Below, one piece after another: positions 56,741 through 64,000 of a stretch of 64,000 nt of DNA; the stretch's first letter is position 1; the number at the start of each line of letters is the position of its first letter. The notes below the pieces were generated by a model. That model worked only from the letters and a program-made list of their open reading frames with translations. It did no database searches and was not told where the DNA came from. The position numbers and the translations under genes were made by a program. Origin of the DNA: Lactobacillus sp. YT155 (GTDB lineage: Bacteria; Bacillota; Bacilli; Lactobacillales; Lactobacillaceae); NCBI RefSeq assembly GCF_030504545.1, contig NZ_JAUKWP010000002.1, forward strand, positions 62,001-126,000, given 5' to 3'.

Positions 56741-57328
56741 ATGTTAGTTCCAACAGTCATTGAACAAAATTCACGCGGTGAACGCGCTTATGATATTTAT
56801 TCTCGTCTTTTAAAAGACAGAATTATTATGCTTTCAGGGGAAATTAACGATCAAATGGCAAATACAATTATTGCTCAATTACTTTTCCTAGATGCACAAG
56901 ATTCCAACAAAGATATTTCTATATACATTAATTCTCCAGGTGGTGTAGTTACTGCCGGATTAGCAATTCTTGATACAATGAATTTCATCAAGTCAGACGT
57001 TCAAACAATCGCTATGGGAATGGCTGCCTCAATGGCCAGTGTTCTCTTAGCATCAGGTACCAAAGGTAAGAGATATGCTCTTCCAAATGCTACTGTTTTG
57101 ATTCACCAACCATTAGGTGGAGCTCAAGGACAACAGACAGAAATTGAAATTGCTGCTAGAGAAATGTTAAAAACTCGTGAGAAATTAAATCACATCTTGG
57201 CTGATAGTTCTGGTCAAACTTTTGAACAACTTCAAAAAGACACTGACCGTGATAACTATATGTCCGCTGACGAAGCTAAAGCCTATGGTTTGATTGACGA
57301 CGTAATGGTTAACAAAGATAAGAAATAG
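56741..57328 (+). CDS. clpP: ATP-dependent Clp protease proteolytic subunit
   Basis: Serine protease chamber of the Clp system, 195 residues. Nucleophile Ser is in [16 protein letters not shown] near 98, catalytic His in [17 protein letters not shown] near 123, Asp near 172 ([14 protein letters not shown]). N-terminal [30 protein letters not shown] is typical. GGAGG upstream. Under heat-shock type control, see the promoter entry. Confidence 0.98.
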   Translation: MLVPTVIEQNSRGERAYDIYSRLLKDRIIMLSGEINDQMANTIIAQLLFLDAQDSNKDISIYINSPGGVVTAGLAILDTMNFIKSDVQTIAMGMAASMASVLLASGTKGKRYALPNATVLIHQPLGGAQGQQTEIEIAAREMLKTREKLNHILADSSGQTFEQLQKDTDRDNYMSADEAKAYGLIDDVMVNKDKK

Positions 57329-57332
57329 TTCT

Positions 57333-57368
57333 AAAAAAAAACGACTGAAAATTTCAGTCGTTTTTTTA
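57333..57368. terminator. Bidirectional terminator
   Basis: Stem AAACGACTGAAA / TTTCAGTCGTTT with T tracts both ways, between clpP and whiA. Confidence 0.9.
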
Positions 57369-58304
57369 TTTACCTTTTGCTTCCTCAGCAATTTGATTTA
57401 ATTTTCTTAAGCGATGATTAATTCCTGATTTTGAAATTGCACCAGATGGTACTAAGTCTCCCAACTCCTTCAATGAAACTTCAGGATTCTCTAGACGAAC
57501 TTGCGCAATCTCTCGTAGTTTATCAGGCAAACTATCTAAACCAACCGTAGTAGCTAAATATTTAATATTTTCAATTTGCTTAGTAGCAGCATTCACGGTT
57601 TTATTCAAATTGGCATTTTCACAATTAACTAATCGATTAACCGAATTTCTCATATCACGCACAATTCGAATATCTTCAAACTTCATCATCGAATTACTTG
57701 CTCCAATGACTAATAAGAATTCAGCGATTTTTTCAGCTTCTTTCAAATAAACAATATAACCATTACGTCTTTTGGTAATTCTCGCATTCAAGTCGAAGTG
57801 ATTCATCATTTTGAGCAAATCTTCACCATGAGATTCATAGAGTGAATAGATTTCTAAATGATAGCGTGAAGTTTCAGGATTATTGACACTTCCTGTTGCC
57901 AAAAAAGCTCCTCTCAAGTAAGAACGCATTCGTTGTTCTTCTTCCATGATTTCTTGAGGAACATCGGTATTAATTTGATAAGAATTCTCAGAGATGATAC
58001 CTAAATTCTGCAAAATCTTATCAGTATCTTTTTTTAGACGAACAACATATTGGTTGTTCTTTTTTAATTTCATTTTCTTACGAACTAACAATTCTGATTC
58101 AACGGAATAATTCTGTTTGAGTAAAGAATATATTCGCCGAGCAATTGCCGGATTCTCAGTGACCACACTTAAGACAAACTTGTGGTCTTGAATCGCTAAA
58201 CTACCGTTCATTCTGATAAGCGCCGCTAATTCAACACGAGCGTGCTCAGGATGAACCTCTAGCATAGTTAGCTCTTTTTTCACTTCACTTGCATAAGAAG
58301 CCAA
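57366..58304 (-). CDS. whiA: Sporulation-type regulator WhiA
   Basis: 312-residue protein with an N-terminal LAGLIDADG homing-endonuclease-like fold ([33 protein letters not shown]) and a C-terminal helix-turn-helix ([44 protein letters not shown]). In Firmicutes it affects cell division and chromosome segregation. Last of rapZ-yvcK-whiA. Confidence 0.96.
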   Translation of the reverse strand: MASYASEVKKELTMLEVHPEHARVELAALIRMNGSLAIQDHKFVLSVVTENPAIARRIYSLLKQNYSVESELLVRKKMKLKKNNQYVVRLKKDTDKILQNLGIISENSYQINTDVPQEIMEEEQRMRSYLRGAFLATGSVNNPETSRYHLEIYSLYESHGEDLLKMMNHFDLNARITKRRNGYIVYLKEAEKIAEFLLVIGASNSMMKFEDIRIVRDMRNSVNRLVNCENANLNKTVNAATKQIENIKYLATTVGLDSLPDKLREIAQVRLENPEVSLKELGDLVPSGAISKSGINHRLRKLNQIAEEAKGK

Positions 58305-58306
58305 AA

Positions 58307-59341
58307 CTATCTCTCCTCATTTTTTCTCTGATCCGACTGGAAGGCCAGATTCATAATTTCATCAGATACCTTATCACCATCATGAAATGCTCCATTATCG
58401 TGTAATGATAAGAAATCATTAGAAATAACTCGAATTCCCATATCACGCATGGTTTGAAAATCATATTTCACTTGAATAGAATACTCATCATATTTTTGAT
58501 AATCCATATAATCTTCGGGAACCGGCGTTGTGTTAACCAACACAGTATCGACAAAATTGCCACCTAAGTGTTCATCTAATACTTTGACATGCTCTGCATC
58601 AGTAAAACCTAAGGTCTCGCCTTTTTGTGTCATGATATTGCAAATATAGACAACTTCGGCCTTAGTTTCGCAAACTGCCTTGCCCAAATTATCAATCATC
58701 AAGTTAGGTAAGACACTGGTAAATAAACTACCAGGTCCCAGCACAACGACATCAGCATCAAGAATTGCTTGAACAACTGGAGCAACCGCTTCTGGCTTCA
58801 CATCTGGATTTTCGCTATCTGTCACCCAAACTCGTTTTACTTTCTTGTCAGCAGCAGTAATTTCACTTTCACCGGCAAGCTTAGTTCCATCAGTAAACTC
58901 AGCATTCAAAGTCAAACTGTGATTCGATGCTGGATAAACGTGACCGTCGACTTTCATCATTTCCGATAATACTTGTACAGCATCAAAAATATTGGAATAA
59001 ATTTCTGAAAGAGCCGCAATAATGAAGTTACCAATCGCATGTCCAGCAAAGAAAGTGTCTTTTGAATCAAATCGATACTGAAAAACATCCAACTCCGTTT
59101 TGGGTAGGTCTGATAAAGAAGTCAAAACGTTACGAATATCTCCAGGAGGGACAACGTTAATATAATCACGGATAATTCCCGAAGAACCGCCATCATCAGC
59201 CACAGTGACAATTGCAGTTACATCCGCATTTTTATTTTTTAAGCTTTTAACGACAACTGGAAGACCCGTTCCACCACCAATCACAACTACTTTGGGACGT
59301 CTGCCTTTAACAACTCGAATGGTTTTATTTTGAGAGAGCAT
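58307..59341 (-). CDS. yvcK: Gluconeogenesis factor YvcK / CofD-like protein
   Basis: 344 residues, binds UDP-GlcNAc and in Bacillus is needed on gluconeogenic carbon and for wall growth. Signature [18 protein letters not shown] at 17-34, then [26 protein letters not shown] and [13 protein letters not shown]. Overlaps the rapZ end by one base and is 2 bases from whiA. Confidence 0.95.
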   Translation of the reverse strand: MLSQNKTIRVVKGRRPKVVVIGGGTGLPVVVKSLKNKNADVTAIVTVADDGGSSGIIRDYINVVPPGDIRNVLTSLSDLPKTELDVFQYRFDSKDTFFAGHAIGNFIIAALSEIYSNIFDAVQVLSEMMKVDGHVYPASNHSLTLNAEFTDGTKLAGESEITAADKKVKRVWVTDSENPDVKPEAVAPVVQAILDADVVVLGPGSLFTSVLPNLMIDNLGKAVCETKAEVVYICNIMTQKGETLGFTDAEHVKVLDEHLGGNFVDTVLVNTTPVPEDYMDYQKYDEYSIQVKYDFQTMRDMGIRVISNDFLSLHDNGAFHDGDKVSDEIMNLAFQSDQRKNEER

Positions 59342-60225
59342 TAGTTTCCTCCAAATTGTGACTTTTCACGATCCCGATGAGAAATTTCTACCTTATAATT
59401 TTCTGCACGTAGGTCATGACCCAGTTTTTCAGCAATAGCAACTGATCGGTGCTGTCCACCTGTACAACCAACGGCTATGGTCAAACTCGACTTCCCTTCT
59501 TTTTGATATCCAGGAATAATTGACTTCATTAACTCTAAATATTGTTTGTAGAAATTCTGAGATTCATCACTATCAAAAACATAATCAGCAACTGGTTCGT
59601 CTAGACCTGATAGTGGTTTTAATTCTGGTATGTAGAAAGGATTTGGCAAAAATCTAACATCCACAACATTATCGGCATCGATTGGAATTCCATACTTGAA
59701 GCCAAATGACATTACTTCAATTCTAAACAAGGTGTCTTTGTCATTATCCTTGAAGTAATCAATGATTTTTTCTCTTAATTGGCGAGTATTGGTGTCCGTA
59801 GTATCAATAATTAAATCAGCACTGCGTTTTATTTCTTCAAGCATTTGACGTTCTTTTTTGACACCATCTAATAAGCGTCCACCGTCGGTTACAAGTGGAT
59901 GAGCACGTCGAGTTTCTTTATAACGAGCAACTAACTCTTCATCAGAAGCATCAAGGAACATAATTCTTGTTTCAACGTTTTCTTCTGAGCGTAATTCAGA
60001 AATCATCGAAACAATTCGTTCGTAGAATCCACGCGAACGTAAGTCGACTACTAAAGCAATTTTGTCGACTTTACCTGATTCTTGAACAAGTTCCCAAAAT
60101 TTGGAAAATAAAGCTGGAGGCATGTTATCAATACAGAAATAGCCCATGTCTTCCAACGCACGCATGGCAACGGTTTTCCCCGCTCCACTCATTCCTGTAA
60201 CAACAACTAATTTTGTCTCTTCCAT
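59341..60225 (-). CDS. rapZ: RNase adapter RapZ family (YvcJ) nucleotide-binding protein
   Basis: 294 residues. Walker [18 protein letters not shown] at 10-26, then [10 protein letters not shown], and the C-terminal [19 protein letters not shown] of the family. Binds ATP/GTP; in E. coli RapZ controls glmS mRNA, in Firmicutes the role is less clear but includes competence effects. First gene of the unit. Confidence 0.95.
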   Translation of the reverse strand: MEETKLVVVTGMSGAGKTVAMRALEDMGYFCIDNMPPALFSKFWELVQESGKVDKIALVVDLRSRGFYERIVSMISELRSEENVETRIMFLDASDEELVARYKETRRAHPLVTDGGRLLDGVKKERQMLEEIKRSADLIIDTTDTNTRQLREKIIDYFKDNDKDTLFRIEVMSFGFKYGIPIDADNVVDVRFLPNPFYIPELKPLSGLDEPVADYVFDSDESQNFYKQYLELMKSIIPGYQKEGKSSLTIAVGCTGGQHRSVAIAEKLGHDLRAENYKVEISHRDREKSQFGGN

Positions 60226-60259
60226 ACCTATTACACCTACAATCTTTTTGTTAAATTCT

Positions 60260-60268
60260 ATTATAACA
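60260..60268 (-). promoter_or_regulatory. Predicted rapZ operon promoter
   Basis: Extended -10 TGTTATAAT on the minus strand, about 35 bases before rapZ. No strong -35. Confidence 0.55.
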
Positions 60269-60295
60269 TTCCGGGCGTTTCATTTCTTGTAAAAA

Positions 60296-60327
60296 GAAAA
60301 AGAGCTATTAAATTAGCTCTTTTTTTG
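60296..60327 (-). terminator. Terminator after uvrA
   Basis: Stem AAAGAGCTA / TAGCTCTTT with a 6-base loop and T-rich end on the minus strand; overlaps the uvrA stop. Confidence 0.8.
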
Positions 60328-63166
60328 CTTTTGTTAATTTCAAATCTCTTTCAATAACTGGTGCTAAATATTGACCTGTATATGACTCTTTTACCTTACA
60401 GATTTTTTCAGGAGTTCCAGTAGCAATAATTTCACCACCACCGTCGCCACCTTCTGGACCTAAGTCAATAATCCAATCAGCAGACTTAATCACATCTAGA
60501 TTATGTTCAATTACGACTACCGTATTTCCTTCATCAACAAGTTTTTGTAATACTTGTAGTAAACGACCAATATCGTCAGTATGAAGTCCAGTTGTTGGTT
60601 CGTCCAAGATGTAGAAGTTTTGCCCACGTGAACTCTTATACAATTCAGAAGCCAATTTCATACGTTGAGCTTCACCACCAGATAAGGTTGTGGCTGATTG
60701 TCCCAAGCTCACATAACCCAGTCCTACTTCAACAATTGTTTGAAGTTTACGCTTAATCTTAGGAATATTCTCGAAGAATTCCAATCCCTCAGAAATAGTC
60801 ATATCTAAGATTTCTGCGATGTTTTTGCCCTTGTAAGTTACTTCAAGAGTTTCTGAGTTGTAACGAGTTCCATGACATACTTCACAAGGAACGTAGACAT
60901 CAGGTAAGAAGTTCATTTCAATCTTGATAATTCCATCACCCTTACATGCCTCACAACGTCCACCTTTAACATTAAAGGAGAAGCGTCCCTTCTTATAACC
61001 ACGAAGTTTAGCTTCGCTTGTTTGCGCAAATAAATCACGCACATCATCAAAAACACTGGTATAAGTTGCTGGATTACTTCTTGGTGTACGACCAATAGGG
61101 CTTTGATCAATATTAATCAATTTATCAATATCATCATATCCAGAAATTGTCTTATATTTACCAGGTTTTTTTGAATTATTATTTAACTTCTGGGCTAACG
61201 CTCTCTGAAGAATCATATTAACTAGTGTTGACTTTCCTGATCCAGAGACACCAGTAACTGAAATAAATTTGCCAAGTGGAAAATCAACTTTCAAATTCTT
61301 CAAGTTGTTTTCACTAGCACCGGTGATATGAACTTTTTGACCATTACCTTTTCTTCGCTTCTCTGGAACTGGAATAAACTTCTTCCCAGATAGATATTGG
61401 CCAGTAAGTGAATTAGGATTTTTCATCACTTCTTTTGGAGTTCCAACAGCAGTAACTTCACCACCTAATTCTCCAGCACCGGGGCCAATGTCAATCAAGT
61501 AATCAGCTGCATTCATTGTGTCTTCATCATGTTCAACCACGATTAGCGTATTGCCCAAATCACGCATTTTTTGCAGTGATTCAATTAATCGGTCATTATC
61601 TCTTTGATGAAGTCCAATTGAAGGTTCATCTAGAATATAAAGAACTCCTGATAAATTAGAACCAATTTGTGTTGCTAAACGGATACGTTGAGCTTCTCCA
61701 CCTGATAAGGTACCAGCAGAACGAGAAAGATTAAGATACTCCAGACCAACATTTTGTAAGAAAGTTAAACGATCTAGAACTTCCTTCAAAATTGGTTTAG
61801 CGATAACTGTATTTTGTTCTGAGAATTTAGTACTTTCAAAGAATTTCAAACTGTCTTTGATTGGTAAATCTGAAGCATCAGCAATATCCAAGTCGTTAAC
61901 TTTCACTGCTAAGGCTTTTTCGTTTAGTCGTTTACCATGGCAAGTTTGACAAGTTAACTCAGTCATATACTTTCTCATAGTTTCACGAGTGAAATCACTA
62001 TTTGATTGTTTATAACGACGTTCAATATTTGGGACAACACCTTCGAAGACAATATCGATATCTCGGAATCCACCAAAATCATTTTCATACTTGAAGCGAA
62101 ATTGTTTGTCTCCTGATCCATATAAAACAAGATCTTGTTGTTTCTTGGATAACTTGTTAAATGGTGTATCCATATCAATCTTGAACTTCTTAGCAGCTTG
62201 TTCCAACATTTGTGGATAGTAATTCGAACTAATCGGATTCCATGGAGCAATTGCTCCCTCATTTAAAGTGAGCTTCTTATCAGGAATAACTAAGTCCAAA
62301 TCGACTTCTAGCTTCATTCCCAAGCCGTCACAATCAGGGCAAGCGCCAAATGGGGCGTTGAATGAGAATAAACGAGGTTCTAATTCCCCAACGGTAAAAC
62401 CACAAATAGGACAAGCATAATGTTCAGAAAAAACTAGTGGTTCTGAACCCATAACATCAACATTGACATAGCCACCAGACAAACGTAAAGCAGCTTCCAT
62501 TGAGTCGAATAGTCGTGAGCGAATACCATCTTTAACAACGATTCGGTCAACTACTACATCAATGTCATGTTTTTTATTCTTATCCAATTCAATTTCATCA
62601 GTTACTTCAGCTTCTTGGCCATCGACACGAATACGGACATAACCTTGTTTTTGAATTTGTTCAAAGACTTTCTTATGTTGTCCTTTTTTAGCTCTAATAA
62701 CCGGTGATAGAATCTGAAGCTTAGTTCTTTCTTCTAATCCTAAAACTGTATCGACCATTTGCTCAACTGATTGACTGGTAATTACAGTACCGTCGTTTGG
62801 ACAAATTGGTGTTCCAACTCGGGCCCAAAGAAGTCGCAAATAATCATTGATTTCTGTGATAGTTCCCACGGTCGAACGTGGATTTTTGGAGGTTGTTTTT
62901 TGGTCAATCGAAATAGCCGGACTCAATCCGTCAATCGAGTCTACGTCTGGCTTATCCATCTGACCTAAGAATTGTCGAGCATATGCTGATAAACTCTCGA
63001 CATAACGACGTTGTCCTTCAGCATACAAGGTATCAAATGCTAAGGAACTCTTTCCTGATCCTGATAATCCAGTCATAACGACTAATTTGTCACGAGGAAT
63101 TGTCACATCAATGTCTTTTAAATTATGAGCTCGAGCTCCTTTGATAACGATTTTGTCATTTGCCAT
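60308..63166 (-). CDS. uvrA: Excinuclease ABC subunit A
   Basis: Damage-recognition ATPase of nucleotide excision repair, 952 residues. Two ABC modules: Walker [10 protein letters not shown] near 33 and GVSGSGKST near 640; signatures LSGGEAQR twice. Zinc modules CPICG...CPDC near 255-282 and CEAC...CEVC near 740-765. Directly downstream of uvrB with no gap, as usual. Confidence 0.98.
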   Translation of the reverse strand: MANDKIVIKGARAHNLKDIDVTIPRDKLVVMTGLSGSGKSSLAFDTLYAEGQRRYVESLSAYARQFLGQMDKPDVDSIDGLSPAISIDQKTTSKNPRSTVGTITEINDYLRLLWARVGTPICPNDGTVITSQSVEQMVDTVLGLEERTKLQILSPVIRAKKGQHKKVFEQIQKQGYVRIRVDGQEAEVTDEIELDKNKKHDIDVVVDRIVVKDGIRSRLFDSMEAALRLSGGYVNVDVMGSEPLVFSEHYACPICGFTVGELEPRLFSFNAPFGACPDCDGLGMKLEVDLDLVIPDKKLTLNEGAIAPWNPISSNYYPQMLEQAAKKFKIDMDTPFNKLSKKQQDLVLYGSGDKQFRFKYENDFGGFRDIDIVFEGVVPNIERRYKQSNSDFTRETMRKYMTELTCQTCHGKRLNEKALAVKVNDLDIADASDLPIKDSLKFFESTKFSEQNTVIAKPILKEVLDRLTFLQNVGLEYLNLSRSAGTLSGGEAQRIRLATQIGSNLSGVLYILDEPSIGLHQRDNDRLIESLQKMRDLGNTLIVVEHDEDTMNAADYLIDIGPGAGELGGEVTAVGTPKEVMKNPNSLTGQYLSGKKFIPVPEKRRKGNGQKVHITGASENNLKNLKVDFPLGKFISVTGVSGSGKSTLVNMILQRALAQKLNNNSKKPGKYKTISGYDDIDKLINIDQSPIGRTPRSNPATYTSVFDDVRDLFAQTSEAKLRGYKKGRFSFNVKGGRCEACKGDGIIKIEMNFLPDVYVPCEVCHGTRYNSETLEVTYKGKNIAEILDMTISEGLEFFENIPKIKRKLQTIVEVGLGYVSLGQSATTLSGGEAQRMKLASELYKSSRGQNFYILDEPTTGLHTDDIGRLLQVLQKLVDEGNTVVVIEHNLDVIKSADWIIDLGPEGGDGGGEIIATGTPEKICKVKESYTGQYLAPVIERDLKLTKAKKELI

Positions 63167-64000
63167 CTATTTTAAATCCACCTTTAGTTCTAATATTGCA
63201 TCACGCAAGTTAGCCGCTGCTTCGAAGTCTAAACTCTTAGCGGCGTTTTCCATTTGAACGGTTAATTGTTCAACTAACTTCAACTTCTCATCCTTAGACA
63301 TGTTTTCAAAGTCGATATCATTTTCAACAATTTGTTCACTTGTTGGATTATCTACTTGTTTAACTGCCGTTATAGCATCCCTAATTGGCTTGATAATTGT
63401 CTTCGGTGTAATACCGTGTTCTTCATTGAATTTCTCTTGAATGTTACGACGGCGCTGTGTTTCATCCATCGCACCCTTCATAGAATCAGTTATCTTATCA
63501 GCGTACATGATAACTCGACCATGTTCATTTCTAGCCGCACGACCGATAATCTGAATTAATGATCGCTCGGCTCTTAAGAATCCTTCTTTATCGGCATCAA
63601 GAATCGCAATTAATGAAACTTCCGGAACATCAATTCCTTCACGAAGCAAGTTGATACCAATTAAAACATCAAACTTACCAAGTCGCAAATCACGAATGAT
63701 TTCGGTTCGCTCAAGTGTCTTAATGTCACTATGTAGGTATTTGACCCTGATTCCCATATCCTTGAAATAATCGGTCAAATCCTCAGCCATTTTCTTAGTC
63801 AAGGTTGTCACAAAGACACGCTCGTCTTGCTCAACACGAGCATTGATTTCACCAACTAAATCATCAATTTGTCCCATTATTGGACGAACTTCAACTTTTG
63901 GATCTAACAGTCCAGTTGGTCGAATAATTTGTTCAATTACATCAGGAGTTCTTTCTAATTCATATGGTCCAGGAGTTGCTGAAACATAGAGGATTTGATT
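63167..64000 (-). CDS. uvrB: Excinuclease ABC subunit B, C-terminal part (cut by window edge)
   Basis: The frame continues to the window end, so this is the last 277 residues of about 660. Visible: [13 protein letters not shown], helicase motif V-like [51 protein letters not shown], and the C-terminal UVR domain ([32 protein letters not shown]) that binds UvrC. Start lies beyond position 64000. Confidence 0.97.
   Translation of the reverse strand, partial: NQILYVSATPGPYELERTPDVIEQIIRPTGLLDPKVEVRPIMGQIDDLVGEINARVEQDERVFVTTLTKKMAEDLTDYFKDMGIRVKYLHSDIKTLERTEIIRDLRLGKFDVLIGINLLREGIDVPEVSLIAILDADKEGFLRAERSLIQIIGRAARNEHGRVIMYADKITDSMKGAMDETQRRRNIQEKFNEEHGITPKTIIKPIRDAITAVKQVDNPTSEQIVENDIDFENMSKDEKLKLVEQLTVQMENAAKSLDFEAAANLRDAILELKVDLK

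Overview
The window looks like a chromosomal segment of a low-GC Lactobacillaceae bacterium. The gene order uvrB-uvrA-rapZ-yvcK-whiA-clpP, then cggR-gap-pgk-tpiA-eno-secG-(esterase)-rnr-smpB, is the usual lactobacillus backbone. Other supporting features are dltXABCD, cdaA-cdaR-glmM, potABCD and an LPXTG surface protein. The Companilactobacillus (alimentarius/farciminis) group is my best guess from overall protein look; no search was possible. Almost everything up to 48 kb is on the minus strand.

Layout. 0-3.4 kb: competence pseudopilus operon comGA-GF, cut at the left edge. 3.4-11.3 kb: glf, yebC, a VanZ-like protein, glmS, and the c-di-AMP/peptidoglycan operon cdaA-cdaR-glmM. 11.3-18.1 kb: one long operon murB-antiporter-potABCD. 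18.2-25 kb: a C-S lyase/exonuclease pair, ung-pta-tsaE-GNAT, a HAD phosphatase and a zinc alcohol dehydrogenase. 25.2-29.1 kb: glnA without glnR, a PLP lyase-like protein, GNAT and TetR. 29.1-39.2 kb: smpB, rnr, esterase, secG, a small convergent RNA/peptide locus that resembles a type I toxin-antitoxin module, and the glycolytic operon with its CggR operator. 39.3-56.6 kb: an accessory stretch inserted between cggR and clpP. It starts at a tRNA-Arg(CCG) and holds a defence operon, an orphan HicB, a 1,716-residue LPQTG adhesin with a divergent XRE regulator, a shortened PhzF, a TetR-controlled ABC exporter and the dlt operon. 56.7-64 kb: clpP, whiA, yvcK, rapZ, uvrA and the 3' part of uvrB.

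The most interesting system is at 39.4-42.6 kb. A class III-like nucleotidyl cyclase lies 10 bp downstream of a three-helix membrane protein of the DUF5706/PycTM type. This is the pairing of Pycsar anti-phage immunity (cCMP/cUMP signalling to a membrane effector). A third gene follows on the same strand, a five-helix membrane protein with a large cytosolic domain that I do not recognise, and may extend the system. A perfect 14-bp palindrome lies just upstream of the likely promoter. Regulatory sites readable elsewhere are a CIRCE-like element plus a CtsR half-site at clpP, the CggR operator, a TetR-type palindrome before the ABC exporter, and an 11-bp inverted repeat at the predicted start of the glnA transcript.
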